Below are positions 9,131 through 20,175 of a DNA stretch of 64,000 nucleotides, piece after piece. How positions within the stretch are numbered: the stretch's first letter is position 1; each line of letters opens with the position of its first letter. The notes beneath the pieces are model-generated. The model did not search any database. It was given only the letters and a program-made list of their open reading frames with translations, and was not told where the DNA came from. This DNA comes from Bacillaceae bacterium (GTDB lineage: Bacteria > Bacillota > Bacilli > Bacillales > Alkalibacillaceae), in NCBI GenBank assembly GCA_017656265.1, contig JACDOD010000004.1, forward strand, positions 124,001 to 188,000. The letters are read 5' to 3'. A program made the position numbers and the translations under genes.

Positions 9131-9342
9131 GAAAAGCGGAAGCGCCCCGCTTAGCCCCGAAAACGGCTGGAGGGCCACCGAGGAGGCTGTCGCCGCCGCA
9201 GGGGGACCGAAGCCGCTCGAGGGGCTGGGCGCAGAAGCTAGACAACCCTTTTCTCAATTGTAATAGCCTCAAATGTTATATTTTTTATCTTTTCAGAGAA
9301 AAATACCCGAACCTATTCAAGTGACGGTTGAATATAGTTCGG
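9131..9342 (-). repeat. Composite dispersed repeat, copy A (complete)
   Basis: Read on the reverse strand, three modules follow one another: a hairpin CCGAAC...GTTCGG with a GTCAC loop (9307-9342), an AT-rich block TATAACATTTGAGGC... (9253-9280), and a GC-rich structured module from TGTCTAGCTTCTGCGCC to AAAAGC (9131-9245). The same modules recur in the same order at 44817-45026 and in part at 11751-11837. The GC-rich module resembles repeats I recall from many Bacillaceae genomes. No coding capacity is credible. Confidence 0.8.
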
Positions 9343-9389
9343 ATATTAATACCTATTCGGACTTTTGCCCCGTTCTCTTGCTCTATGAT

Positions 9390-10394
9390 TTAATCTTCCG
9401 TTCCAAAAAACTCCTGTACAGCCTGGCGATTTTTTTCTTCATCTATAGCCAGAACAGCTCCTGCATGTTCATAGGTTTCATTCCAGAATGAACCTTGAAC
9501 TGGTATCCGTAACGTTTCAATCTCTTCAGACGGGTTGAGTAAATAATCTGATCCAAGCGAGAGAATCGTTTTGGTCTTCATATTGGTTTCAACATACGGG
9601 AGGAGGGTTCCAATAATTCGCGGCAGTTTGACGATCCCTGAAAAGGACAGGAATTCATCTTTAAGTTTCTGGATTACTTCCTGCTGCCGTCTGACCCTGC
9701 CGAAGTCCCCTTCAGCATCATTGCGGAACCTGGCATAATCTAATAAATTTTCACCATCCAGATACTGTTCTCCCGGATATAAATCAATGTTGATGGTTCC
9801 GGCACCATCCCGATATTTCATTCGTTTTTCTACATTTATTTTTACGCCGTCTGGAGCAATTGTATCAACGACATGTATAAATCCCTGAAAGTCAACGATG
9901 GCATAGTAATGTATATCCAGACCGAAGTTATTCTTAATCGTTTGCCTTAAAAGTTCCGGACCACCAAAAAAGAACGCAGCGTTAATTTTATTATATCCAT
10001 ATCCCGGTATATCCACGTATGTGTCCCTCATAATCGACGCAAGCTTGGCTGTATTGTGTTCTGGATCATATTGTCCGACTATGATTGTATCAGTCCGTGA
10101 TCTCGCTTCCCCGCGAGAGTCAACTCCTAGGATCAACACATTTGTCTTCCTGGACTTTTGTTCCGGAGCCTTAAAATCTGGCTGCTCTTCCTGATCCGAT
10201 TGATCCTGTGACTGGTCATTGTCCGAGCTATTGTTATGATCATCAATCCGGTTAATGGCTTCCTGCTGTCCAGCCATAAACTCATATCCGCTGTACAAAA
10301 CGAGACTTAAGAAAAACAAGATAAAAAATGAATAAATAAATTTCCTTCTTCGTTTTTTTCTTCTCTTTCTTCGTAACGTACGACTTCCCGCCAT
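9390..10394 (-). CDS. LytR-CpsA-Psr (LCP) family glycopolymer transferase
   Basis: This 334-residue protein has a short cytoplasmic Arg/Lys-rich head, one membrane anchor (about residues 18-38), an acidic Asp/Gln linker, and an extracellular LCP domain with the signatures NVLILGVDSR, RTDTIIVGQYD and SIMRDTYVDIPG. LCP enzymes move wall teichoic acid or related polymers from undecaprenyl carriers to peptidoglycan. The chosen ATG has GAGAGGAG upstream; a start 16 codons earlier has GGGGG only three bases away. It is not found at this locus in B. subtilis, and a copy of the composite repeat follows it. Confidence 0.88.
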   Translation of the reverse strand: MAGSRTLRRKRRKKRRRKFIYSFFILFFLSLVLYSGYEFMAGQQEAINRIDDHNNSSDNDQSQDQSDQEEQPDFKAPEQKSRKTNVLILGVDSRGEARSRTDTIIVGQYDPEHNTAKLASIMRDTYVDIPGYGYNKINAAFFFGGPELLRQTIKNNFGLDIHYYAIVDFQGFIHVVDTIAPDGVKINVEKRMKYRDGAGTINIDLYPGEQYLDGENLLDYARFRNDAEGDFGRVRRQQEVIQKLKDEFLSFSGIVKLPRIIGTLLPYVETNMKTKTILSLGSDYLLNPSEEIETLRIPVQGSFWNETYEHAGAVLAIDEEKNRQAVQEFFGTED

Positions 10395-10603
10395 GATGTT
10401 CTCCTCTCTCTTACAATATCTTTCCGCTCTCTCTTTTATCATAATCCCCCTTTGAAGGAGACACTTCTCAGCGCGATTAAAAAAAGACCACTATTATTTA
10501 ATTTACTTGTAATTTAAAAATTAGTAAAGGGCTTTAAGGGTATGTTTTTATTTTTTAAACATATATATGAAGTAAACAATGTGGACATGCTTTGGAGGAA
10601 ACT

Positions 10604-10807
10604 ATGTGGTATATGTTCTGGTTTTTAGTCGGTTTTGGGTTTGCCATAGCAGGCGGTGTCAGCATCATCGGTTACATGAACTTTTTTCCTGCCGGGTTAA
10701 CCTGGGGAAACTACCTGATATTTATTAGTACAAGACCTGAGTGCTATCTCTTTCCTATAGGAATTGTGATTATTGCCATATCCATCTATTTCTTTCCATC
10801 CGAATAA
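10604..10807 (+). CDS. Small two-helix membrane protein, unknown
   Basis: This 67-residue protein starts MWYMFWFLVGFGFAIAGG and has two hydrophobic helices separated by a short polar loop (STRPECYL). GGAGG lies five bases before the ATG. No family recognised. Confidence 0.6.
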   Translation: MWYMFWFLVGFGFAIAGGVSIIGYMNFFPAGLTWGNYLIFISTRPECYLFPIGIVIIAISIYFFPSE

Positions 10808-10908
10808 CAATTTTGAATGTAAACATCAGGATGAGAAGAATAAAAATTCCACACATGGTTCATAATGAGGGCTAGAAGGATGAAAAAATAAAGTGAGGGT
10901 CTTGGCTT

Positions 10909-11676
10909 ATGATGTATTTGCATGATGTCTGGGTCAACTGGTTTGAAGGAGAAGAAAATGGATATAACGTTTGTCCATTCCACGAATGGAGAAAAGAAGA
11001 TGGAATTGAACTGCTGGATCAAGTTCCGCTTCTGTATGTTACCTCATCACTTTATGACTATATTGAGAATGATCTTCAGGATTTGCCAAAGTCTTTACTG
11101 GAAAAGGTGTATCAACGTGCGTATTTAAGAAAAAATCAAAAAAGAATCCCCCTGGAATACGCCTTTGTGGCTACAAATGGGACAGCGATCATTGCAGTGG
11201 ATACCATGGGTTATTCAGTACCGGTAAGGAAAAGCAGATTAATCCCGAGGCAGGAACGTCTTGTCTATGACATGATTGAAAAAATGGAGCCAAACTCATT
11301 TCATTTTGATAGAGCGGCTCAAAAAGATTACCACACGTTATCCCTTCCTCCTGAATACATGGTAGGTTTAACCCGGAAAGAGAGGCAGCTTAAACAACTG
11401 TTAATGATGATGGTAGATCAGCTGAAACAGACAGCAAAGCTTGCTGAAGTACGATACTGGCTGACTGAGTGGCGTCCCAATCACTATCATAAAATTCAAG
11501 ATATGGATTTTGATGAGGTGTGGGAGGAGCTATATAATGGATTAAAAGATGGCTGGAGTGGAGCCCATGAAGAATTATGTCAAAAAATGTCCAGGGGCCA
11601 GCCGTTCTTTGAAAAAATGTGGGAACTTGAGCATGATCATGTAAATTCTTCATCATCCAATCAAGCGTATAAATAA
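10909..11676 (+). CDS. yjbA: YjbA-like protein (DUF3603)
   Basis: This 255-residue soluble protein begins [20 protein letters not shown] and is rich in Trp, Tyr and charged residues. It matches the YjbA family by its N-terminal motif and by its position immediately before trpS, as in B. subtilis. Function unknown. Two adjacent ATG codons make the start uncertain by one residue; GAGGG lies about ten bases upstream. Confidence 0.8.
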   Translation: MMYLHDVWVNWFEGEENGYNVCPFHEWRKEDGIELLDQVPLLYVTSSLYDYIENDLQDLPKSLLEKVYQRAYLRKNQKRIPLEYAFVATNGTAIIAVDTMGYSVPVRKSRLIPRQERLVYDMIEKMEPNSFHFDRAAQKDYHTLSLPPEYMVGLTRKERQLKQLLMMMVDQLKQTAKLAEVRYWLTEWRPNHYHKIQDMDFDEVWEELYNGLKDGWSGAHEELCQKMSRGQPFFEKMWELEHDHVNSSSSNQAYK

Positions 11677-11750
11677 GGAAAAGAGTGGCTGGAACAAAAC
11701 TGTTAAAGGATGAAAATGAGGCTAGGACAAAACGTGCATAAGATCATAAA

Positions 11751-11837
11751 AAATCCGAACTAACTTCATTGGTCACATGAACTAGTTCGGATTTTTTTAC
11801 TGTGAAAAGTATAACATTTGAGCCTATTTCAATTGAG
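11751..11837 (+). repeat. Composite dispersed repeat, copy B (partial); acts as terminator
   Basis: The hairpin AAATCCGAACTA / TAGTTCGGATTT with inner TTCAT/ATGAA pairing is followed by the AT-rich block at 11810-11837, which differs from copy A at two of 28 positions. The GC-rich module is absent. T runs on both strands make the hairpin a probable bidirectional terminator for yjbA and trpS. Confidence 0.75.
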
Positions 11838-11858
11838 AGAAAGGTTGAGTATTATAGA

Positions 11859-13158
<1,300 letters not shown>

Positions 13159-13164
13159 TTTTTG

Positions 13165-13193
13165 ATTATAGAAAAGAATGGTATAAAATGCAA
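13165..13193 (-). promoter_or_regulatory. SigA promoter of the trpS T-box leader
   Basis: On the reverse strand, TTGCAT and a consensus TATAAT are spaced by exactly 17 bases, putting the start near 13158. Confidence 0.75.
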
Positions 13194-13222
13194 CCTGTTT
13201 TTTGTAATTGGATTAGCAAGGG

Positions 13223-13594
13223 CTAGAACGAATAATACACATATATCAATATTCCCATTATGACAAAAATTATTGATCCCTGAAAAAGGCATACTTTTAA
13301 TAGGTCAGGATTCACTTTTTCTGAGGGGAGGGGCTTTACTTCCCATTCATCCAAATAGTCAGGCTGTTTTGATGATTTATGAAAAAATCTTCGAAAACTG
13401 TATGTGATGCCATCAAAGAATTTACCTTTGATGACCATTAATAATAAACCAGCAAAAAAATAGACGGAACCAACATAAAACAGGCTATTAATGAAGTGAA
13501 ATAAGTCATAGGACGGCGACTTTAAAAAGAAAATGATCAATATAAGAGTGAAGTTAAACAAAAGCAGTAACCATTTATTATGGAAGAGTGTCAT
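13223..13594 (-). CDS. DUF3899-like membrane protein
   Basis: This 123-residue protein has hydrophobic segments at about residues 5-23, 33-53 and 98-120, with a charged middle region (FFHKSSKQPDYLDEWEVKP). The spacing resembles DUF3899 proteins found near trpS-opp in Bacillaceae, which is a recollection. The start is the ATG six bases after GAGG. The gene reads toward the T-box promoter. Function unknown. Confidence 0.6.
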   Translation of the reverse strand: MTLFHNKWLLLLFNFTLILIIFFLKSPSYDLFHFINSLFYVGSVYFFAGLLLMVIKGKFFDGITYSFRRFFHKSSKQPDYLDEWEVKPLPSEKVNPDLLKVCLFQGSIIFVIMGILIYVYYSF

Positions 13595-13848
13595 GGTCAT
13601 CCTCTTTCTATGCTTATATTCGTACAACATTTAATATTATAGCATGTCTTAGGTCGAAATAAGCAAGGATGAATAAATCAATCTGTGCTGATCGTGGGGC
13701 TTGATTCACCAGATATATACTTAAAATGGTTATATATGTTAATAAAAAGGATATCAGGTATGTAACAAGATATAGGACTTTAGCACTAATTTCTGTTAAG
13801 AAACAGTAATGATTATGAGGGTTTCGTCGATTTTTTATAAAAAAAGGG

Positions 13849-13877
13849 ATGCAAAAAAGTAAGAAAACTTGTATAAT
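13849..13877 (+). promoter_or_regulatory. Probable opp operon promoter
   Basis: ATGCAA, a 17-base spacer and consensus TATAAT lie 69 bases before the oppA start. A TGAAAC/GTTTCA hairpin sits in the leader at about 13879-13896. The rest of the 13595-13945 gap holds no credible gene. Confidence 0.55.
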
Positions 13878-13945
13878 TTGAAACGTAGATGTTTCATCTG
13901 CACAAAAATTTAGAAAATTCAATTTTGGGGAGGTCATTTAACGCC

Positions 13946-15718
13946 ATGAAAAAGACAAAATGGTCATTGCTCTTAGTACTTGGTCTAGTACTAAGCATGT
14001 TCCTCGCAGCTTGTGGCGGCGGTGACGAAGGCGCCGACGACAATCAGGCTGATGACAACAACACTGGGGAACAAACAGACAACAACACAGACAATGAAGG
14101 AAATAACAATGGAGGAGAAACTGGTGGAGACGAAGAAAAAGTACTTCGCATGACTGAAGCAGCTGAAATTCCAACAATGGATCCTTCATTAGCTACTGAC
14201 GCAGTAGCCCTGAATTTTATCCATGCTACTTATGAAGGTCTATATCGAGTAGCACCGGGCGGAGAACTTGTTTCTGGTATAGCGAAGAAGGACGAAACCG
14301 AAGTTAGTGATGACGGTTTAATCTGGACTTTCCATCTTCGCGAAGATGCAAAATGGTCCAATGGGGAACCTGTAACTGCACATGACTTCGTATACTCCTG
14401 GCAGCGTATTATTGACCCTGAAACTAAATCTCAGTACGGACCATACTTCTTCGGCGGTCTTGTGAAAAACGCAACTGAGATTTCTGCAACTGATGACGAC
14501 GGTAACCCGCTTTACCCTGATATGTACGGTAAAGTTGAAGAGTTAGGTGTTAAAGCTCTTGACGATTACACACTTCAAGTTGAACTTATTAACCCTGCTC
14601 CATACTTCGGTTCTTTTGCTGCATTCCCGGTATTCGTACCGCTAAACAAAGACTTTGTTGAGGCTCAAGGCGAAAACTTTGCTCTTGAAGTTGAAAACAT
14701 GCTATTTAACGGTCCATATGTGATGACTGAGTGGAAACATGAAGAAAGCTGGACTCTAGTGAAAAATGAAAACTACTGGGATAAAGCTAATGTAGGTCTT
14801 GACCGAATTGAAGTAAGTGTTGTTAAAGACCGTGCAACAGCTGTTAATCTGTTTGAAACTGGAGAAATTGACCGTGTAGGTATTTCCGGTGACTTTATTG
14901 ACAAGTATAAAACAAGCCCATTCTTTAGTACTGAACTAGAACCTGTTGTGTTCTACCTGCAGTTTAACCGTCTATCTGCTGAAAAAGCTGATTTAATGAA
15001 CAACAAAAACTTCCGTCTTGCCCTTGCACAAGGATTTAACAAGCAAGACTTCATCGATGTTGTTTATGGTAACAGCTCTGTTCCAGCAGACGGATTAGTA
15101 CCTGCTGACTTCGTTAAGCACCCAGAAACTGGTGAAGACTGGCGTGACATTAACGGAAGTCTATTAGCTTCTGATATTGAAGCAGCTCAGGAAGCGTGGG
15201 CTAAAGCAAAAGAAGAACTTGGTTTTGACGAAGTTACCATTTCATTCATCTCTGGTGACACTGAAACTGGTAAACTGATTACTGAATTCTTCAAAAACGA
15301 GTGGGAAAAGAACCTTCCAGGTTTAACACTTGAACTGAAAAACGTTCCATTTAAAGAGCGTCTGCGTCTCCAAAGAGAACAGCTGTTTGAAGTTGTATTC
15401 TCTGGATGGGGTCCTGACTTCCTAGACCCAATGACATTTATGGATCTATTTGTAACTGATGGATCTTATAATGATGGTGCTTACTCCAACGATCAGGTTG
15501 ATGAACTGATTACTAAAGCTAAGACTGAATATGCTACAGATCCTAACAAGCGTTGGGAAGCTATGCTAGAAGCTGAAAAAATCATGATGGACGAAGTAGC
15601 AATTGGACCTGTGTTCCAGCGTGCTCGTTCATTCCTGACTCAGCCATATGTTAAGAACATGAAGCTTAACCCATTTGGCCCTGACTACAGCTTCAAGTAT
15701 ATTACTATTGAAAAATAA
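13946..15718 (+). CDS. oppA: Oligopeptide ABC transporter substrate-binding lipoprotein OppA
   Basis: This 590-residue protein has a signal peptide ending in the lipobox LAAC and a family 5 binding domain (EGLYRVAPGGELVSGIAK near the start; WSNGEPVTAHDFVYSWQRI). It captures peptides outside the membrane for import, feeding nutrition and competence/sporulation signalling. After the lipid cysteine comes a linker of about 45 residues almost entirely Asp, Asn, Glu, Gly and Thr, much more acidic than in B. subtilis OppA. A terminator follows the gene, as often found when the binding protein is made in excess. Confidence 0.95.
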   Translation: MKKTKWSLLLVLGLVLSMFLAACGGGDEGADDNQADDNNTGEQTDNNTDNEGNNNGGETGGDEEKVLRMTEAAEIPTMDPSLATDAVALNFIHATYEGLYRVAPGGELVSGIAKKDETEVSDDGLIWTFHLREDAKWSNGEPVTAHDFVYSWQRIIDPETKSQYGPYFFGGLVKNATEISATDDDGNPLYPDMYGKVEELGVKALDDYTLQVELINPAPYFGSFAAFPVFVPLNKDFVEAQGENFALEVENMLFNGPYVMTEWKHEESWTLVKNENYWDKANVGLDRIEVSVVKDRATAVNLFETGEIDRVGISGDFIDKYKTSPFFSTELEPVVFYLQFNRLSAEKADLMNNKNFRLALAQGFNKQDFIDVVYGNSSVPADGLVPADFVKHPETGEDWRDINGSLLASDIEAAQEAWAKAKEELGFDEVTISFISGDTETGKLITEFFKNEWEKNLPGLTLELKNVPFKERLRLQREQLFEVVFSGWGPDFLDPMTFMDLFVTDGSYNDGAYSNDQVDELITKAKTEYATDPNKRWEAMLEAEKIMMDEVAIGPVFQRARSFLTQPYVKNMKLNPFGPDYSFKYITIEK

Positions 15719-15750
15719 TAGGCCATCATTATAAAATGGTAGTGTTGGAA

Positions 15751-15791
15751 GAGAGTATGTGTCGTGTCTTTAAGACATATACTCTCTTTTT
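15751..15791 (+). terminator. Intra-operon terminator between oppA and oppB
   Basis: GAGAGTATGTGTC pairs with GACATATACTCTC (one G-U) and is followed by TTTTT. It probably stops most transcripts after oppA, giving more binding protein than permease. Confidence 0.75.
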
Positions 15792-15847
15792 CCCTGTCAT
15801 TCGACAATTTTTTTGAAAATTTTCATAACGATCAGGAGGTGCACATC

Positions 15848-16777
15848 ATGGCGAGATATGTTACTCAGCGTATCATTTATATGATTATTACGCTGTTTTT
15901 AATTGCCACAGCGACGTTCTTTTTAATGAAGCTTTTACCGGGTACGCCATTTAATTTGGAAGATAAATTAACGGCAGCCCAAAAAGCTGCTCTTTATGAA
16001 GAATATGGATTAAATGACCCTCTTCCAGTACAATACGCTAATTATATTTTTGGCCTCGTGCAGGGAGATATGGGGATTTCCTTTCAGTTTGACAATCGTA
16101 AAGTAGAAGATTTGATTATGAGCAGAATTGGACCTTCTGCACAGCTTGGTTTTCAATCACTTGTTTTAGGAACTCTATTAGGGTTAATTCTTGGATTAAT
16201 ATCCGCTTTAAAAAGGAATACAGGATATGATTATACGTCTAACGTAATAGCTATCCTGGGGATCTCAATACCTTCATTCGTTTTTGCAGGTTTATTGCAG
16301 TATACTTTCGGGGTTAAGTTAGGGATTTTACCAGTATCATTTTGGGATTCTTTTAAACACACCATTCTTCCAACCATTGCACTGGCAATTTTCCCTTTAG
16401 CGACTGTCCAGCGTTTTTTACGTACGGAAATGCTTGAAGTTTTAGGATCTGATTATATTGAATTAGCCAGAGCCAAAGGGCTTAAAAATTCTGTCGTAAC
16501 CTATAAACATGCTCTAAGAAATGCTTTGATTCCTGTAATCACCATAATGGGTCCGATGGTTGTAGGTTTAATGACTGGTTCACTCGTTATAGAGAAAATC
16601 TTTGCGATTCCTGGAATTGGTGAGCAGTTTGTTCGTTCTATTCAGATGAATGACTATTCGATGATCATGGGAACTACGATGTTCTTCTCCGTTTTATTTG
16701 TTGTAGTCATTTTAATTGTTGACTTATTATATGTTGTGGTAGACCCTCGGATTCGATTGACAGGAGGGAAAGAATAA
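15848..16777 (+). CDS. oppB: Oligopeptide ABC permease OppB
   Basis: This 309-residue inner-membrane permease has six predicted helices and the EAA loop (ELARAKGLKNSVVTYKHALRN) that contacts the ATPases. AGGAGGTG sits before the ATG; an earlier in-frame start lies inside the terminator and is rejected. Its stop shares one base with the oppC start. Confidence 0.95.
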   Translation: MARYVTQRIIYMIITLFLIATATFFLMKLLPGTPFNLEDKLTAAQKAALYEEYGLNDPLPVQYANYIFGLVQGDMGISFQFDNRKVEDLIMSRIGPSAQLGFQSLVLGTLLGLILGLISALKRNTGYDYTSNVIAILGISIPSFVFAGLLQYTFGVKLGILPVSFWDSFKHTILPTIALAIFPLATVQRFLRTEMLEVLGSDYIELARAKGLKNSVVTYKHALRNALIPVITIMGPMVVGLMTGSLVIEKIFAIPGIGEQFVRSIQMNDYSMIMGTTMFFSVLFVVVILIVDLLYVVVDPRIRLTGGKE

Positions 16778-17952
16778 TGGCAAAAAAAGATAAAGAACTT
16801 TCTAAAGACCTATTTCAACCTGCAGAAGTGTCGGCTGATAAAAGTGAAGAGTTAGGAAGACCAGAAATTTCGTATTGGAAAGATTCATGGAATCGCCTTA
16901 AGAAAAATAAGGCAGCGATTGCTGGATTAATAACTCTCATTTTTATTTCTTTTATGGCAATCTTTGGTCCTATGATGAATGAGTATGATTTTGATCAGGC
17001 TGATTATGATGCGAAAAACTTGCCGCCCCGTGTGCCTGGTATTGAAAATATTGAGTGGTTAGACTGGCTTGGCATGAATGGGGAACGTACCGTAGAAGTA
17101 TTAGGAGCAAGTCCAGAGGATGCACTTAACCGAGGAAAAGAAGCATTTGAACTGACAGATGATCAGTTCACTTATGAAGTAGTGCGGGAATATGACCCAG
17201 ACCGTCCAGACCCAGATAAACGCTGGGCAGCAGTTGCTATCACGTTTAATGATTATGAAATTCGCGGATATGAAGACGACTATTTCTGGTTCGGTACGGA
17301 CGCTTTAGGTCGGGATTTGTGGACAAGAGTATGGAATGGAACACGAATTTCCCTTTATATTGGTATACTGGCTGCAGCGATTGATATGTTAATTGGTGTA
17401 GCTTATGGTGGTATTTCAGCTTATTACGGCGGTCGCGTCGATAACTATATGCAGCGTTTTATTGAAATTTTAGTCGGTATTCCAAACCTTGTTGTTGTAA
17501 TTTTAATGATTATAGTATTAGATCCGGGCCTCATTGCCATTACCATTGCCTTAACCATAACCGGATGGGTTGGTATGGCCAGGATTGTCAGGGGACAGGT
17601 CTTAAAACTAAAAGGACAAGAATTTGTTCTTGCATCGAGAACATTGGGAGCATCCGATTCTAGGATTATTGCTCGTCACTTAATTCCTAATGTTACTGGT
17701 ATTATTCTTATCCAAACGATGTTTACTATTCCAAGTGCCATTTTCTTTGAAGCATTCCTTAGCTTTATCGGTCTTGGATTGCAGCCTCCATTAGCGTCCC
17801 TTGGAACGCTCATTGATGATGCCTTTAAATCTCTGCAGGTTTACCCATATATGTTAGTTTATCCAGCCATCATTATTTCATTATTGATGATTGGTTTTAA
17901 TGTGTTGGCTGACGGTCTTCGAGATGCACTGGATCCTAAGATGCGCGAATAG
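16777..17952 (+). CDS. oppC: Oligopeptide ABC permease OppC with enlarged external loop
   Basis: This 391-residue permease is longer than the usual roughly 300. The extra length lies between helix 1 and helix 2 (about residues 70-165), an acidic, extracytoplasmic insertion rich in Asp, Glu and Pro. The rest is typical, with WFGTDALGRDLWTRVW before helix 2 and an EAA loop (LASRTLGASDSRIIARHLIPN). It overlaps oppB by one base, so the two are coupled. The insertion may contact OppA or ligand, an inference. Confidence 0.93.
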   Translation: MAKKDKELSKDLFQPAEVSADKSEELGRPEISYWKDSWNRLKKNKAAIAGLITLIFISFMAIFGPMMNEYDFDQADYDAKNLPPRVPGIENIEWLDWLGMNGERTVEVLGASPEDALNRGKEAFELTDDQFTYEVVREYDPDRPDPDKRWAAVAITFNDYEIRGYEDDYFWFGTDALGRDLWTRVWNGTRISLYIGILAAAIDMLIGVAYGGISAYYGGRVDNYMQRFIEILVGIPNLVVVILMIIVLDPGLIAITIALTITGWVGMARIVRGQVLKLKGQEFVLASRTLGASDSRIIARHLIPNVTGIILIQTMFTIPSAIFFEAFLSFIGLGLQPPLASLGTLIDDAFKSLQVYPYMLVYPAIIISLLMIGFNVLADGLRDALDPKMRE

Positions 17953-17971
17953 GAAGGGAAGGTGAGAAAAT

Positions 17972-19045
17972 ATGGAAAAAGTATTAGAAGTAAAAGATTT
18001 GACAGTTTCCTTTGATACCTATGGCGGAAAAGTACAGGCTGTCCGCGGTGTATCGTTTGATTTATATAAAGGAGAAACACTTGCAATTGTTGGTGAGTCC
18101 GGGTCAGGAAAATCTGTTACCACCAAGTCATTAATGGGCTTAATCCCAAGCCCTCCTGGGAGAATTGAAAAAGGGGAAATTAATTTTGAAGGAAAAAACC
18201 TTGCCAAACTGTCAGACAGTGAAATGACAAAAATTCGCGGTAAAGATATATCTATGATTTTCCAGGATCCGATGACATCCCTGAATCCAACCATGAAAAT
18301 CGGTAACCAGATCATGGAAGGTTTGATTAAGCACCAGAAGATGAATCGCGCTGATGCCAAAAAACGTGCTATTGAATTACTGGAACTCGTAGGCATTCCA
18401 AAAGCGAGTGAACGCATTAATCAATATCCTCACCAGTTCTCAGGCGGTATGAGACAGCGTGTAGTTATTGCGATTTCTCTTGCATGTAATCCAAAGATTT
18501 TGATTGCTGACGAGCCGACAACTGCGCTTGACGTAACGATTCAGGCTCAGATCCTGGACCTGATGAAGGATCTTCAGCAAAAGACAGAAGCATCCATTAT
18601 CTTTATTACCCACGATCTTGGAGTTGTGGCGAACGTTGCAGATCGTGTGGCCGTTATGTATGCGGGTAAGATCGTAGAAATTGGTACAGTTGATGATGTT
18701 TTCTACAATCCAAAGCATCCATATACATGGGGATTGTTAGGATCAATGCCAACTCTTGACAGTACGGAAGAAGAATTGGTGGCCATCCCTGGAAGCCCTC
18801 CAGATTTAATCAATCCTCCTAAAGGAGATGCTTTTGCCCCTCGTAATCCTTATGCATTAAAAATTGATTTAGAACAAGAGCCGCCAATGTTTAAAGTATC
18901 AGATACTCATTATGCGGCAACATGGCTGCTTCATGAAAACGCACCAAAAGTAGAACCGCCCGAGTCTGTTAAGCGACGAATGAAAGGGTTTGCAAAAACA
19001 GGCGCAGCACCTGCAGCGGGTGATAAGAAAGGTGATGAGTCATGA
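17972..19045 (+). CDS. oppD: Oligopeptide ABC ATPase OppD
   Basis: This 357-residue ATPase has Walker A GESGSGKS, signature FSGGMRQRV and Walker [10 protein letters not shown], plus the C-terminal oligopeptide-transporter extension ([10 protein letters not shown]). It forms the nucleotide-binding dimer with OppF. AAGGTGAG precedes the ATG. Its stop overlaps the oppF start in ATGA. Confidence 0.96.
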   Translation: MEKVLEVKDLTVSFDTYGGKVQAVRGVSFDLYKGETLAIVGESGSGKSVTTKSLMGLIPSPPGRIEKGEINFEGKNLAKLSDSEMTKIRGKDISMIFQDPMTSLNPTMKIGNQIMEGLIKHQKMNRADAKKRAIELLELVGIPKASERINQYPHQFSGGMRQRVVIAISLACNPKILIADEPTTALDVTIQAQILDLMKDLQQKTEASIIFITHDLGVVANVADRVAVMYAGKIVEIGTVDDVFYNPKHPYTWGLLGSMPTLDSTEEELVAIPGSPPDLINPPKGDAFAPRNPYALKIDLEQEPPMFKVSDTHYAATWLLHENAPKVEPPESVKRRMKGFAKTGAAPAAGDKKGDES

Positions 19046-19977
19046 GCCGAGAAAAACTGCTCGAAGTAAAAAACTTAAAACAATACTTTAAATCAGGACG
19101 CAAAAGTGTTGTAAAGGCTGTAGATGGCTTAAACTTTGATATTTATAAAGGTGAAACATTTGGTCTTGTAGGAGAATCCGGCTGCGGAAAATCAACAACA
19201 GGCCGTACCATTATTCGCCTATATGATGCTACGGATGGAGAAGTATTGTTTAAAGGTGAAAACGTTCATGCTAAAAAATCACGTGGTGAACTGAAGAAAT
19301 TCAATCGAAAAATGCAGATGATTTTTCAGGATCCTTACGCTTCGTTAAACCCACGTATGACGGTTAAAGATATTATTGCAGAAGGTATGGATATTCATGG
19401 ACTGGTGAAGAATGAAAAAGAACGTACGGAAAAAGTACATGAACTGTTAAGAACGGTTGGTTTGAACAAGGAACACGCCAACCGCTATCCGCACGAATTT
19501 AGTGGCGGTCAGCGTCAGCGTATCGGTATTGCCCGAGCATTAGCAGTAGAACCAGAATTTATTATTGCGGACGAGCCAATTTCTGCGCTGGACGTATCTA
19601 TTCAGGCTCAGGTTGTTAACCTGATGAAAAAGCTTCAGAAAGAACGCGGACTGACTTACTTGTTCATCGCTCATGACCTTTCCATGGTTAAATATATCAG
19701 TGATCGTATTGGAGTTATGTATTTTGGGAAAATGGTTGAACTTGCGGAAAGTGATGAGTTATATAAGAATCCAATTCACCCTTATACAAAATCGCTTTTA
19801 TCAGCCATTCCTCTTCCAGATCCGGATTATGAGCGCAATCGTAAACGCGTACCATATGATCCGTCTATTCATGATACAAGTGAGGAACCTGAGTTTCGTG
19901 AAGTTCGTCCAGGTCACTGGGTATTGTGTACAACTAAAGAATTTGAACAATACAAAGCCGAATTGGAAAATAAATAA
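19042..19977 (+). CDS. oppF: Oligopeptide ABC ATPase OppF
   Basis: This 311-residue ATPase has Walker [10 protein letters not shown], signature FSGGQRQRI and Walker [12 protein letters not shown]. It is the partner of OppD and the last gene of oppABCDF, with a four-base overlap and a terminator just downstream. Confidence 0.96.
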   Translation: MSREKLLEVKNLKQYFKSGRKSVVKAVDGLNFDIYKGETFGLVGESGCGKSTTGRTIIRLYDATDGEVLFKGENVHAKKSRGELKKFNRKMQMIFQDPYASLNPRMTVKDIIAEGMDIHGLVKNEKERTEKVHELLRTVGLNKEHANRYPHEFSGGQRQRIGIARALAVEPEFIIADEPISALDVSIQAQVVNLMKKLQKERGLTYLFIAHDLSMVKYISDRIGVMYFGKMVELAESDELYKNPIHPYTKSLLSAIPLPDPDYERNRKRVPYDPSIHDTSEEPEFREVRPGHWVLCTTKEFEQYKAELENK

Positions 19978-19986
19978 GCCATGCCT

Positions 19987-20030
19987 AAAAAATTCCCTTG
20001 CTGATATAAAAATTGGCAGGGGAATTTTTT
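19987..20030 (+). terminator. opp operon terminator
   Basis: AAAAAATTCCC pairs with GGGAATTTTTT around a stem-loop containing TGC/GCA, with a long T run. Confidence 0.75.
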
Positions 20031-20175
20031 TGTTTTTTTAAATTAAAAATCAAAAAACAAGGGTGGAACTGCATAGGCTATATATATAAAATAAATTTAA
20101 AATTACCTCCCAATTTTCTACAAATTTCAACTATAATTATAAATAAGAAAAATAAAAAAACGGGGGTTTTCTAGC

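Noticed and set aside
13614-13937. 107-codon hydrophobic frame on the minus strand upstream of oppA
   Set aside because: It runs through the opp promoter and the DUF3899-like gene start, has no good ribosome site and shows no family pattern.
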